Notes: generated from the sequence alone by a model not told the origin. A stretch of DNA of 56,428 nt from Flavobacterium sp. CF136 (GCF_000282055.1 NZ_AKJZ01000056.1:1-56428), one strand, 5' to 3'; positions 24,488 to 33,138 are shown, numbered from the stretch's first letter. A program made the numbers and translations.

Positions 24488-25597
24488 ATGAAAAAAGATT
24501 TTTACGAAATACTTGGCATTTCAAAAAATGCCGATGCTGCCGAAATTAAAAAAGCGTACCGAAAAAGTGCATTAAAATATCACCCTGATAAAAATCCGGG
24601 CGACAAAGAGGCAGAAGAAAACTTCAAATTGGCGGCAGAAGCTTATGAAGTTTTAAGCGATCCTAACAAAAAAGCGAAATACGACCAATACGGACATCAG
24701 GCATTCGATGGTTCAGGCGGATTTGGCGGAGGTCATGGCGGTATGAATATGGATGACATTTTCAGCCAGTTTGGTGATATTTTTGGCGGAGGATTTGGCG
24801 GTTTCGGTGGAGGCGGAGGTGGCCCTCGTCGTGCTAAAGGAAGTAATCTTAGAATTAAAGTTAAATTGACTTTAGAAGAGATTGCAAATGGAGTTGAGAA
24901 AAAAGTAAAAGTAAAACGTAAAGTTCAGGCTAAAGGCGTAACGTACAAAACTTGTTCGACTTGTAATGGTCAGGGACAGGTAATGCGTGTTACAAACACA
25001 ATTTTAGGAAGAATGCAATCTGCATCAACTTGTCCAACTTGTGGTGGTTCCGGACAAATTTTAGATAAAAGACCTTCTGAAGCAGATGCACAGGGAATGA
25101 TATTGGAAGATGAAACGGTATCAATCAAAATTCCTGCAGGTGTTGTTGACGGAATGCAGCTTAAAGTTTCTAACAAAGGAAATGATGCTCCGGGAAACAG
25201 CGTTCCTGGGGATTTAATTGTTGCGATCGAAGAATTAGAACACGAATTCCTGAAACGTGAAGGTGAAAATATACATTTCGATTTATATATCAGTTTTCCC
25301 GAAGCAGTTCTTGGGGTTTCCAAAGACATTGAAGCAATCAACGGAAAAGTTCGTATTAAATTGGAAGAAGGTATTCAATCCGGAAAAATCCTAAGATTAA
25401 AAGGAAAAGGAATTCCGAGTATCAACGGTTACGGAAGTGGGGATTTGTTAGTTCATGTAAATGTCTGGACTCCTAAAACGCTGAATAAAGAGCAAAAACA
25501 ATTTTTTGAAAATGCTTTAAGCGACGAACATTTTGTTCCAAGCCCTGAAAAATCAGAGAAATCATTTTTTGAGAAAGTAAAAGATATGTTTTCATAA
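24488..25597 (+). CDS. dnaJ: Chaperone DnaJ with a single zinc site
   Basis: Hsp40 partner of DnaK. 369 residues: J domain (1-70, HPD at 32-34), Gly/Phe-rich segment (about 75-115), zinc region, two C-terminal substrate domains and a short dimerisation tail. The zinc region has only two CxxCxGxG motifs, CSTCNGQG and CPTCGGSG; these four are the only cysteines in the protein. Alignment by spacing (QVMRVTNTILGRMQSAST between them) shows they are canonical motifs II and III; motifs I and IV are absent, so the first zinc site is lost and the second kept. It follows grpE and ends at a terminator at 25631. Confidence 0.95.
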   Translation: MKKDFYEILGISKNADAAEIKKAYRKSALKYHPDKNPGDKEAEENFKLAAEAYEVLSDPNKKAKYDQYGHQAFDGSGGFGGGHGGMNMDDIFSQFGDIFGGGFGGFGGGGGGPRRAKGSNLRIKVKLTLEEIANGVEKKVKVKRKVQAKGVTYKTCSTCNGQGQVMRVTNTILGRMQSASTCPTCGGSGQILDKRPSEADAQGMILEDETVSIKIPAGVVDGMQLKVSNKGNDAPGNSVPGDLIVAIEELEHEFLKREGENIHFDLYISFPEAVLGVSKDIEAINGKVRIKLEEGIQSGKILRLKGKGIPSINGYGSGDLLVHVNVWTPKTLNKEQKQFFENALSDEHFVPSPEKSEKSFFEKVKDMFS

Positions 25598-25630
25598 GCT
25601 AAACTTTTTCTAAAATGCCCAAATAATGTA

Positions 25631-25667
25631 AAACCCATCCAAATGTAAATATTAGGATGGGTTTTTT
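25631..25667 (+). terminator. Terminator after dnaJ
   Basis: Perfect 10-bp stem AAACCCATCC (25631-25640) with GGATGGGTTT (25655-25664), 14-nt loop, T-run to 25667. Confidence 0.85.
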
Positions 25668-25760
25668 GCGTATTATTACTCAGATTCGTTTCGAATTATT
25701 TACTTTTACAGGCGCGAAATCACAATGGTTAAACCAACGCAGAAAATTCTAAAAAACAGC

Positions 25761-26690
25761 ATGAGCAACTTACTCGAAGTACATAAAGTCGTAAAACAAT
25801 ACGGTGATTATGTAGCGCTTAACGAAGTTTCATTAAATGTGCCAAAAGGCAGTATTTATGGATTATTAGGTCCTAATGGAGCTGGAAAAACTTCTCTTAT
25901 TCGAATTATAAACCAAATTACATTACCGGATAGTGGCGAAGTAATTTTGGATGGAGAAAAATTGCATCCCAAACATGTGCAGACAATTGGATATCTTCCG
26001 GAAGAAAGAGGTTTATACAGCTCAATGAAAGTAGGCGAGCAATGTTTGTATCTGGCGCAAATGAAAGGGCTTTCTAAAGCCGAAGCCAAGCAGCAGTTAG
26101 AATATTGGTTTGATCGTTTAGGAATTCAGGGTTGGTGGAATAAAAAGATCCAGGAACTTTCTAAAGGAATGGCACAGAAAATTCAGTTTGTGGTTTGCGT
26201 ACTTCATAAACCCAAATTATTGATTTTTGATGAGCCCTTTTCAGGATTTGACCCTGTAAATGCGAATGTGATTAAAGACGAAATTTTAGCTTTGAGAGAT
26301 CAGGGAGCGACAATTATTTTCTCGACGCATCGTATGGAAAGTGTAGAAGAACTTTGTGATCATATCGCTTTAATCCATAAATCGAATAAATTAATTGAAG
26401 GAAAACTAAGTGATGTAAAACGTCAATTTAGAAAAAATAGTTTTGAGGTCGGAATTCTGACGGATAATGTTGAAGGCCTGATGTATGATATTACTCAAAG
26501 ATTTACTGTTTCACCGGCTAGTTTTAAATCATTAAATGACGATTTAAAACTAGATATCCAGATAGGAGATGCCGCGCCAAATGAATTGTTACATCTCTTG
26601 ACGCAACGTGGACAAGTGACCCATTTTGTAGAAAAAATCCCAAGTGTAAACGATATTTTTATTCAGACAGTAACTGAAAATAAAGTTTAG
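25761..26690 (+). CDS. ABC transporter ATP-binding protein (NatA-like)
   Basis: 309-residue ATPase of an ABC-2 type exporter. Walker A GPNGAGKTS, Q-loop EERGLYSSM, signature LSKGMAQKIQFV, Walker B LLIFDEPFSGFDP and the switch His in FSTHRMES. The C-terminal region (about 225-305) is the DUF4162-like extension found in NatA-type exporters. The frame is open from an ATG at 25725, but MSNLLEVHKVVKQYGDY at 25761 is the usual family start. A weak -7 element TACTTTTA lies at 25701-25708. The permease gene follows after a 17-bp perfect inverted repeat. Substrate unknown. Confidence 0.93.
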   Translation: MSNLLEVHKVVKQYGDYVALNEVSLNVPKGSIYGLLGPNGAGKTSLIRIINQITLPDSGEVILDGEKLHPKHVQTIGYLPEERGLYSSMKVGEQCLYLAQMKGLSKAEAKQQLEYWFDRLGIQGWWNKKIQELSKGMAQKIQFVVCVLHKPKLLIFDEPFSGFDPVNANVIKDEILALRDQGATIIFSTHRMESVEELCDHIALIHKSNKLIEGKLSDVKRQFRKNSFEVGILTDNVEGLMYDITQRFTVSPASFKSLNDDLKLDIQIGDAAPNELLHLLTQRGQVTHFVEKIPSVNDIFIQTVTENKV

Positions 26691-26757
26691 ATTTCTGATT
26701 TTAGAGTGAAAACCTAAAATCAGAAATCTAAAGTCAACAATCTAAAATCTAAAATAA
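26688..26757. repeat. 17-bp perfect inverted repeat and TCTAAAATC array between ABC genes
   Basis: 26688-26704 pairs perfectly with 26714-26730 (17 bp, 9-nt loop). The left arm begins on the stop codon of the ATPase gene. It is followed by tandem words TCTAAAGTC, TCTAAAATC and TCTAAAAT up to the permease start. No T-run follows on the plus strand. Related words occur at 2441-2464, 21770-21861 and 24455-24487. Confidence 0.75.
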
Positions 26758-26759
26758 AA

Positions 26760-28076
26760 ATGAGCATCATTTCGTTGATTATAAAAAGAGAATTTATTGC
26801 AAAAGTCCGTAATAAATCTTTTGTTGTTATGACTTTTTTGAGTCCGTTATTGTTTGTGGCAATTGCCGGATTTATTGCTTATTTGAGTTCGATGAAAGCC
26901 GAAACCAAACGAATTGCAATTCATGACGAAACGGGTTTGTTTGTAGAAGATTTTGTAAAACAGAATAAAAAAGACGGCGAATATAAATACCTGGACTTGT
27001 CTCAAATTGATTCAAAATCTTTGAAAGACAGCATTGCCAAAGAAAATTTTGAAGGTTTAATTATTGTTCCAAAAACGGATAGTTTAAAAGATTTAGAAAG
27101 CAAAATTGAGTTTATTTCGAATAATAGCCCGAGTCTTTCTTTTATAGACAAAACACAGTATGTCATTGCTTCAAAAATCACCAGGCTAAATCTTGAAAAA
27201 GCAAAATTAGATACAACTGCCATTCAAAAAGCACAGGCAACTATCAATATTCATTTGGCAAAATCATCAGGTGAAGAAAGTTTAAAAGGCTTAAACGAAA
27301 TCAAGATTGGTATTGGAGGCGCATTTGGATATTTAATCATGATGTTTATTATCATTTACGGAAATATGGTCATGCGAAGTGTGATCGAAGAAAAAACGAA
27401 CAGAATTGTCGAAATTATTATTTCATCGGTAAAACCTTTTCAGTTGATGATTGGTAAAATTATTGGGACTTCTCTGGCAGGATTATTACAATTTACAATT
27501 TGGGCAATAATTGGTTTGGGATTAATGTTTGCAGCGTCTGTATTTTTTGGAGTAAATATTGGGCCAACTGCCAGGATTTCACCAGAATTAATGCATTCTG
27601 CCCAACAGGAATTTTCAGGATCGGCACAAATGTATATTAGAGAAGCATGGAATTTACCTATTGCCAGTATTTTAATTAGTTTTGTAGTTTATTTTATTGG
27701 AGGCTATTTTTTATATAGTTCGTTTTATGCAGCAATTGGAGCTGCCGTTGATAATCAAACCGATTCTCAACAGTTTCTTCTGCCTATTATTATGCCACTT
27801 ATTTTGAGTGTTTATATTGGTTTTTTTACTGTTGTGAATGATCCGCACGGAACAATTGCTGTAGTATTTTCGATGATTCCGCTAACCTCGCCAATTGTAA
27901 TGTTAATGCGTATTCCGTTTGGAGTGCCGTGGTGGCAAATCGCAATTTCGGTATCATTATTGTTTGCTACCTTTTTCTTTGTGGTTTGGTTCGCTGCAAA
28001 AATTTACCGCGTAGGTATTTTAATGTACGGCAAAAAACCAACCTGGAAAGAATTGTATAGATGGCTTAAATATTAA
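26760..28076 (+). CDS. ABC-2 type transporter permease (NatB-like)
   Basis: 438 residues. One membrane helix (about 20-42, FVVMTFLSPLLFVAIAGFIAY) opens the protein, then a large extracytoplasmic domain (about 45-185) and five or six C-terminal helices. The loop MVMRSVIEEKTNRIVEIIISSVKPFQLMIGKIIG is the ABC-2/NatB signature. It pairs with the upstream NatA-like ATPase. NatAB exports sodium in Bacillus, but related pairs carry other substrates, so the cargo is open. A 21-bp inverted repeat separates it from the sigma-54 activator gene. Confidence 0.92.
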   Translation: MSIISLIIKREFIAKVRNKSFVVMTFLSPLLFVAIAGFIAYLSSMKAETKRIAIHDETGLFVEDFVKQNKKDGEYKYLDLSQIDSKSLKDSIAKENFEGLIIVPKTDSLKDLESKIEFISNNSPSLSFIDKTQYVIASKITRLNLEKAKLDTTAIQKAQATINIHLAKSSGEESLKGLNEIKIGIGGAFGYLIMMFIIIYGNMVMRSVIEEKTNRIVEIIISSVKPFQLMIGKIIGTSLAGLLQFTIWAIIGLGLMFAASVFFGVNIGPTARISPELMHSAQQEFSGSAQMYIREAWNLPIASILISFVVYFIGGYFLYSSFYAAIGAAVDNQTDSQQFLLPIIMPLILSVYIGFFTVVNDPHGTIAVVFSMIPLTSPIVMLMRIPFGVPWWQIAISVSLLFATFFFVVWFAAKIYRVGILMYGKKPTWKELYRWLKY

Positions 28077-28089
28077 TTTTTTAAAGTTC

Positions 28090-28168
28090 CTAAGGTTCTG
28101 AGTTCCTAAGTCGCTAAGATTAGCTTCTTAAAAAAAAAGCTTAGAACCTTAGTAACTCAGAACCTTAG
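28090..28168. repeat. 21-bp inverted repeat downstream of the ABC permease
   Basis: 28090-28110 pairs with 28148-28168 with one mismatch in 21. The arms are made of the words CTAAGG, TTCTGAG and TTCCTAAG. No T-run. The spacer contains TTCTTAAAAAAAAAGCTTAGAA, which can form an inner stem. The element fills almost the entire gap before the activator gene. Confidence 0.75.
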
Positions 28169-28181
28169 CAACTAAAAAAGA

Positions 28182-29345
28182 ATGAGTAAAATATTAATTA
28201 TAGAAGACGAAGCAGCGATCAGAAGAGTTTTGGTAAAAATTTTATCAGAAGAGAATGATACATATCAGGTAGATGAAGCTGAAGATGGTGTTGCAGGTCT
28301 TGAAAAAATAAAAAACAACGATTACGATTTGGTTTTGTGCGATATCAAAATGCCAAAAATGGACGGTGTTGAGGTTTTGGAAGAAGTGAAAAAGATAAAA
28401 CCTGAAATTCCGATGGTTATGATTTCCGGGCATGGTGATATGGAAACGGCCATTCATACCATGCGCTTAGGAGCTTTTGATTATATCTCGAAACCACCTG
28501 ATTTAAATCGGTTATTAAATACGGTCCGTAACGCTTTAGATAAAAAACAACTTGTAGTCGAGAATAAAATACTGAAGAAAAAAGTCAGTAAAAATTACGA
28601 AATGGTAGGAGAGAGTGACGCTATCAATCATATTAAAGTGATGATTGATAAAGTGGCCCAAACTGAAGCCAGAGTTTTAATTACTGGTCCAAACGGAACT
28701 GGAAAAGAATTAGTAGCACATCAATTGCATGAAAAAAGCGAACGTGCTAACTTTCCGTTAATTGAAGTGAATTGTGCGGCGATTCCGAGTGAATTGATTG
28801 AAAGTGAACTGTTCGGACACGTAAAAGGTGCTTTTACATCGGCAGTTAAAGATCGTGCAGGAAAGTTTGAAGCTGCAGATAAAGGAACTATTTTCTTAGA
28901 TGAAATTGGTGACATGAGCCTTTCGGCGCAAGCCAAAGTATTACGCGCTTTGCAGGAAAGCATGATTACCAGGGTAGGAGCTGAAAAAGATATAAAAGTT
29001 GATGTCCGCGTTGTGGCTGCAACCAATAAAGATTTAAAAAGAGAAATTGCCGAAGGTCGTTTTCGTGAAGATTTATATCACAGATTGGCAGTAATCTTAA
29101 TCAAAGTACCGCCATTGAACGAAAGACGTGATGATATTCCGGCTTTGATAAGACACTTTGCAGAGAAAATTGCTTCGGAGCAGGGAAATGTTGTCAAAGT
29201 ATTTTCGGCACCAGCCATAAAATTATTACAGGAATATGATTGGACAGGAAATATCCGTGAACTTCGAAATGTTGTGGAAAGACTAATTATCCTTGGAGGA
29301 AACGAAATCTCAGAAACGGACGTAAAAATGTTCGCAAGCAAGTAA
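28182..29345 (+). CDS. Sigma-54-dependent response regulator lacking a DNA-binding domain
   Basis: 387-residue NtrC-family activator. The receiver domain (1-120) has Asp54 in LCDIKMPKMDG as phosphoacceptor and SKPP for the conserved Lys. The AAA+ domain (about 140-365) has Walker A GPNGTGKE, the sigma-54-contact loop GAFTSA (consensus GAFTGA), Walker B GTIFLDEIGD, and NIRELRNVVERL. It ends about 20 residues later, so the usual Fis-type helix-turn-helix is missing. It must therefore act from solution or by a partner, as known for FlgR of Helicobacter and CtcC of Chlamydia. No histidine kinase gene adjoins it. Confidence 0.93.
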   Translation: MSKILIIEDEAAIRRVLVKILSEENDTYQVDEAEDGVAGLEKIKNNDYDLVLCDIKMPKMDGVEVLEEVKKIKPEIPMVMISGHGDMETAIHTMRLGAFDYISKPPDLNRLLNTVRNALDKKQLVVENKILKKKVSKNYEMVGESDAINHIKVMIDKVAQTEARVLITGPNGTGKELVAHQLHEKSERANFPLIEVNCAAIPSELIESELFGHVKGAFTSAVKDRAGKFEAADKGTIFLDEIGDMSLSAQAKVLRALQESMITRVGAEKDIKVDVRVVAATNKDLKREIAEGRFREDLYHRLAVILIKVPPLNERRDDIPALIRHFAEKIASEQGNVVKVFSAPAIKLLQEYDWTGNIRELRNVVERLIILGGNEISETDVKMFASK

Positions 29346-29361
29346 AAGCTTCGCGCAATAG

Positions 29362-29438
29362 GCTTTAGGCTTTAGGCTTTCAGCTGTTAAAAAATATAAA
29401 TAATTTTTGCTTACAGCGTATAGCTTAAAGCCTAAAGC
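29362..29438. repeat. GGCTTTA tandem/inverted repeat
   Basis: GGCTTTA is repeated three times at 29361-29380 and its complement AAAGCCTAAAGC occurs at 29427-29438, allowing a 12-bp stem. It follows the activator gene stop and ends just before the next ATG. Confidence 0.6.
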
Positions 29439-29446
29439 ATAAAAAA

Positions 29447-30112
29447 ATGAAATTAAAAAAAATAAACGAAAAACTACAGGATGGTTTAATCGAAAATGGT
29501 TTGACTGAAGCAAATATATTGCAGCAGGAAACTTTTTCGACGATAAAAAGTGGAGCAGACTGTATTGTTTTATCTCCAAAAGGAAGCGGAAAATCTACTA
29601 CAATTGTGTTGAATGTGATTCAGCAATTGGCTGGTCAGGTAGAAGAATCCCCAAGAGCTTTGATTATTGTTGAAGACAAAACCAAAGTTTTGGAAATGGT
29701 TGAGCTTTTTGCGAAATACGGAAAATATACCAATCTTGAAGTTTATGGTGTGCATGATAAAGGCGACACGGATTATGACAAAAACTATATTTCGACAGGA
29801 ATTGATGTTTTAATCGGAACACCAAACAAATTGAGCGATATGTTTACGACCGCCGGTTATAATGTAAACCGTTTGAAAATGTTTATTTTGGATGATGCTG
29901 ATCCGATTTTGAAATTGCGTCATGAAACTAAAATCATGCGTATTTCGAACAGTATTACCAAAACACAGCGTATTATTTTTGCTGAAGAATTAACGGAACG
30001 CATTGAAATTTTGGCTGACAAAATGTTATTAGAGCCTTTTATTTTTGATCTGGATGAAGAAGGGGAAGATGAACTTGATGAGGAAGAAGATCAGATTGAA
30101 GAGGAAGAATAA
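29447..30112 (+). CDS. Single-domain DEAD-box helicase-like protein
   Basis: 221 residues covering only the first RecA domain of a DEAD-box helicase. A Q-motif-like start (LIENGLTEANILQQETFSTI) precedes Walker A SPKGSGKST, the motif TPNKLSDM in place of TPGR, and motif II LDDADP (DDAD instead of DEAD). SAT motif III reads FAEE. The second RecA domain with motifs IV-VI is absent and is replaced by an acidic tail (DEEGEDELDEEEDQIEEEE). It cannot be a normal helicase; it may bind nucleotide or RNA as a regulator. The next gene starts 25 nt later. Neither strand shows a frameshifted remainder. Confidence 0.8.
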   Translation: MKLKKINEKLQDGLIENGLTEANILQQETFSTIKSGADCIVLSPKGSGKSTTIVLNVIQQLAGQVEESPRALIIVEDKTKVLEMVELFAKYGKYTNLEVYGVHDKGDTDYDKNYISTGIDVLIGTPNKLSDMFTTAGYNVNRLKMFILDDADPILKLRHETKIMRISNSITKTQRIIFAEELTERIEILADKMLLEPFIFDLDEEGEDELDEEEDQIEEEE

Positions 30113-30137
30113 TAAATAGTTGAAGTTATAATTTTAT

Positions 30138-30953
30138 ATGGAGATATTAAAAACGCTTAAATTTTTAACGATTGTGCTTGGAGCATTTTTTGTTGTTATT
30201 TACGTGCTTATTGTTTCTTATGTATACTTCAATCAGGTTGGTATGGTTTTTCAAGGTGCCGGACTTCCAAAGAATTATAAATTTGATTATCAAGAGAAGT
30301 TCGAAGAATTAAATATTAAATCTTATGATGGTATAAATTTAAATGGATTGTTATTTAAAGCAGAAAATTCTAAAGGTTTAGTTTTTTACCTTCATGGAAA
30401 TGCAGGGACTTTAGAAACCTGGGGGAAAATTGCTAAGATCTACACCAATTTAGGGTACGATATTTTTATTTTAGATTACAGAAGCTTTGGAAAAAGTGAA
30501 GGAGAAATAGAAAATGAAGAGCAGTTAAACAATGATATTGCGACAGCTTATAAAACATTATGCGGGAGATATCCTGAAAATAAAATCATTATTGCAGGGT
30601 ATTCAATTGGTTCCGGTTTGGCAGCTGTTTTAGCATCTGAAAATAAACCAAAAGCTTTAATTCTGCAATCACCTTATTTTAGTTTCACGGAATTATCGAG
30701 TAAAAGAGTGCCATTTTTTCCAAATTTCATGAAAAAATTTCATTTGGAAACTTTCAGATATCTTCCAAAAGTAAAAGGGCCTGTTTATATTTTTCACGGG
30801 ATAGATGATCAATTAATTTCATGCTCAAATTCGGTTCGATTAAATAAGCTGTTAGATTTTAAAGGACATTTTTGTGCCTTAAAAGGTCAAGGTCACATCG
30901 GAATGAATGAAAATGAGGATTTTCAGGACAAATTAAAAATAATATTACAATAA
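30138..30953 (+). CDS. Membrane-anchored alpha/beta hydrolase
   Basis: 271 residues. An N-terminal membrane segment (about 8-30) is followed by an alpha/beta-hydrolase domain: oxyanion motif YLHGNAGT, nucleophile elbow GYSIGSG (catalytic Ser), acid in HGIDDQLI and His in GQGHIGM. This is the BEM46/YfhR-like group of serine hydrolases. Substrate unknown. It starts 25 nt after the DEAD-like gene and is probably co-transcribed with it. Confidence 0.88.
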   Translation: MEILKTLKFLTIVLGAFFVVIYVLIVSYVYFNQVGMVFQGAGLPKNYKFDYQEKFEELNIKSYDGINLNGLLFKAENSKGLVFYLHGNAGTLETWGKIAKIYTNLGYDIFILDYRSFGKSEGEIENEEQLNNDIATAYKTLCGRYPENKIIIAGYSIGSGLAAVLASENKPKALILQSPYFSFTELSSKRVPFFPNFMKKFHLETFRYLPKVKGPVYIFHGIDDQLISCSNSVRLNKLLDFKGHFCALKGQGHIGMNENEDFQDKLKIILQ

Positions 30954-31000
30954 ATAATATTACAATAAATAATAAAAAATAATAATATAAACAGAATGTT

Positions 31001-31219
31001 ATGGGATTAATGAAGGTGTTCTCAGGAAGTGAAGTTTTAGCAATTGCTTTACAGGAAAGATTAGAAGAAGCAGGTCTGGAAACGGTAAAAAAAGATAATA
31101 TCCAATCGGCTCGTTTGGCTGGTTTTGGACAAACAGATTTGGCTGTTGAGGTTTTTATTCAGGAAACAGATTTTGCAAAGGCAAATCCGGTAATTGAAGA
31201 TTTCCGAATGAGTATCTAA
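31001..31219 (+). CDS. DUF2007 putative signal-transducing protein
   Basis: 72-residue soluble protein of the DUF2007 family: KVFSGSEVLAIALQERLEEAGLETVKKDN near the start, then GQTDLAVEVFIQETDFAKANPVIEDF. The fold resembles a small ferredoxin-like/PII-type domain; the function is not known. It sits between a hydrolase and a Cof-type phosphatase on the same strand, 47 nt after the hydrolase gene. Confidence 0.8.
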   Translation: MGLMKVFSGSEVLAIALQERLEEAGLETVKKDNIQSARLAGFGQTDLAVEVFIQETDFAKANPVIEDFRMSI

Positions 31220-31230
31220 ATAAGTAAATC

Positions 31231-31275
31231 ACAGTTTTCAGTCACAGCAATCACTGAAAACCGCCACTGAAAACT
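31231..31275. repeat. CAGTTTTCAGT inverted repeat
   Basis: AGTTTTCAGT (31233-31242) pairs perfectly with ACTGAAAACT (31266-31275); CACTGAAAAC also occurs at 31252-31261. It lies in the 63-nt gap before the Cof-type gene. Same word family as 20377-20432. Confidence 0.6.
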
Positions 31276-31282
31276 AAAAAAT

Positions 31283-32086
31283 ATGCAATATAAAATGCTG
31301 GTACTCGACATGGATGATACCTTGTTGACAGACGATCATAAAATTTCGAAACTGAATAAAAAAGTACTTCTCGAAGCACAGGCTAAAGGTGTTTATGTGG
31401 TTTTGGCTTCCGGCCGGCCAACATCTGCAATGACCGCTTATGCAAAAGAATTAGAATTAGATTTGAATAATTCATATATAATTTCATTTAACGGAGCTAT
31501 AATCAGTACCGTAAAAGACGATCTCATTTTATTTGAACAGAAATTGACACAGGAGCAGATTCACGAATTATATGATTATAGCGTGAAAATGAAAACTCAC
31601 ATTATTACCTATTTGGATAATGAAATTATCAGCGAAACTGATTCTGAGTATATTGAAATCGAAAAAGATATAACAGGATTAGCACATCGCAAAGTATCAA
31701 GTTTTAAAGAAGCTATTGACAGGCCGGCGGTAAAATGTATTTTGTTAGAAAATCCTGCTTATTTAAAAGAAGTAGAGAAGGATTTAAAAGAAACAATGCC
31801 TCATTTAAGTGTTGCTATGTCTAAACCATTTTTCTTAGAAGCAGCTCAAAACGGAATTGATAAAGCGGCAAGTTTGAAATTTTTGGCGGCTAAGCTAAAT
31901 ATTCATCAAAGTGAAATTATTGCGGTTGGAAACGCGGGAAATGATTTAACAATGATTGAATATGCAGGTTTAGGTGTTTGGGTAGATAACGTAACGCCTG
32001 AATTGCGTGACAGAGCAAATCTAATTGTAGCTTCAAACAATAATGACGGAGTTGCTGAGGTTGTGCAGCGCTATATTTTGAATTAA
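31283..32086 (+). CDS. Cof-type HAD-IIB phosphatase
   Basis: 267-residue sugar-phosphate or nucleotide phosphatase. Motif I LVLDMDDTLLTDDH, motif II LASGRPTSAM, Lys of motif III in GIDKAASLKFLA, and motif IV AVGNAGNDLTMIEYAGLGVWVDN are all intact, with the C2B cap at about 85-190. Cof/YidA-type enzymes act on various sugar phosphates and pyridoxal phosphate; substrate not predictable. The gene ends at a strong terminator shared with the convergent gene. Confidence 0.92.
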   Translation: MQYKMLVLDMDDTLLTDDHKISKLNKKVLLEAQAKGVYVVLASGRPTSAMTAYAKELELDLNNSYIISFNGAIISTVKDDLILFEQKLTQEQIHELYDYSVKMKTHIITYLDNEIISETDSEYIEIEKDITGLAHRKVSSFKEAIDRPAVKCILLENPAYLKEVEKDLKETMPHLSVAMSKPFFLEAAQNGIDKAASLKFLAAKLNIHQSEIIAVGNAGNDLTMIEYAGLGVWVDNVTPELRDRANLIVASNNNDGVAEVVQRYILN

Positions 32087-32113
32087 ATTTTCAGATAAAA
32101 CCGATATAAAATT

Positions 32114-32155
32114 AAAAACCCCAAATTTTAAAAGTCTTTAAAATTTGGGGTTTTT
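32114..32155. terminator. Bidirectional terminator between Cof-type gene and a hypothetical gene
   Basis: Perfect 19-bp stem: 32114-32132 with 32137-32155, centred on CCCC/GGGG and flanked by A and T runs on both sides. It lies between two convergent genes. Confidence 0.9.
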
Positions 32156-32203
32156 AGCAATTTAGAGTTTATTACCACCTGAATGATAATTTATCTGAAA
32201 TTG

Positions 32204-32722
32204 TTATTTTTTAGCTACAGAAACAAAATATTTATTTCCGTCGCCCATTGTCAATTTTACGCGTTCATCACAAAGATCGATTGCAAAATTTGCACTTTCG
32301 TAACAGCTGCAAGTTGTATTTTTATCTTTAGACATTTCTGTTTTGCAATTATTGTTTTTAAATGTCACTAATTGTGGTGTGTACAAACTTACCAAGTCAG
32401 TAGAAGCTGTGACTAAAGAAATAATGCTGGCAGAGTTGTTATTTGTAATTCGGTAAACAATTCGATCTGTATAGTTTACATCGTTTACAACTACTTTTCT
32501 AATGTAGGTATACGCCGTAGACCCTTCACCGGGTTCTTTAACTTCAAATTTAAATCCAACAGCACGAATGGCAATGTCAAACTGTTGTTGAGAGTTAAAA
32601 CTAGCCCAGTTTGTTAGTGTGCTAATTGTTGGAAACGGATTTGTAGCAGCTGCATTTGTTTGCGCCTGTGAACTAAAAATAGTTAAGAACATTAAGCAGA
32701 TCGTGGGGAAAAATGCTTTCAT
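32204..32722 (-). CDS. Secreted protein of unknown function
   Basis: 172 residues with a clear signal peptide (MKAFFPTICLMFLTIFSSQA). I do not recognise the mature part: FPTISTLTNWASFNSQQQFDIAIRAVGF resembles periplasmic proteins that start with a helical bundle, then a beta-rich middle (YIRKVVVNDVNYTDRIVYRITNNNSASIISL), and a CSCYESANFAIDLC segment whose cysteines could form disulfides. It is monocistronic, convergent with the Cof-type gene, behind an AT-rich gap. Confidence 0.75.
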   Translation of the reverse strand: MKAFFPTICLMFLTIFSSQAQTNAAATNPFPTISTLTNWASFNSQQQFDIAIRAVGFKFEVKEPGEGSTAYTYIRKVVVNDVNYTDRIVYRITNNNSASIISLVTASTDLVSLYTPQLVTFKNNNCKTEMSKDKNTTCSCYESANFAIDLCDERVKLTMGDGNKYFVSVAKK

Positions 32723-33138
32723 ATAGTTTTAAATTTTAAAAATTTGCCTACTCTATTATAGTGGTTTTCGGCTTTCCCATTGAAAATTGTATTATATTCT
32801 TGAAAATGTAAAAACGTTAATAATCTAATAATCGTATGTTTCCCAAATTATATTTTATCAAATTTCGATGTGTGAATTTAGGTTTAAAATTTATGTAAGC
32901 AAAATAAATATGAGAATATTTTATATCTCGTATTGTATTTTATTTGCATTTAATCGGATTTATTTGCGTATTGTCGGTATTTTCTCCTGTTTTTTAACTT
33001 TTAATCTCCGTAATGAATTTCTAAAGCAGTATATAATTTATTCTTTAATATATTTATTTACTTGTTTATAAATAAGCGTTTGAAGCAAAATATTGATCTA
33101 TAGTGTATTGTTGATTTTATTTTAAAGAAATTTGTGTG
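32723..33138. other. AT-rich noncoding stretch upstream of mtaB
   Basis: About 480 bases without a convincing gene. A 67-codon plus-strand frame at 32868-33071 has no recognisable motif, unusual hydrophobic composition and no promoter, and I do not call it. Only the mtaB -7 element at 33139 is recognisable. Confidence 0.5.

Noticed and set aside
29447..30112. Frameshifted full-length DEAD-box helicase
   Set aside because: No second RecA domain in any frame downstream; the next gene is an unrelated hydrolase that begins after 25 nt.
32868..33071. 67-codon plus-strand open frame
   Set aside because: No recognisable motif, odd hydrophobic and Tyr/Phe/Ile-rich composition typical of random AT-rich translation, no -7 element at a suitable distance.
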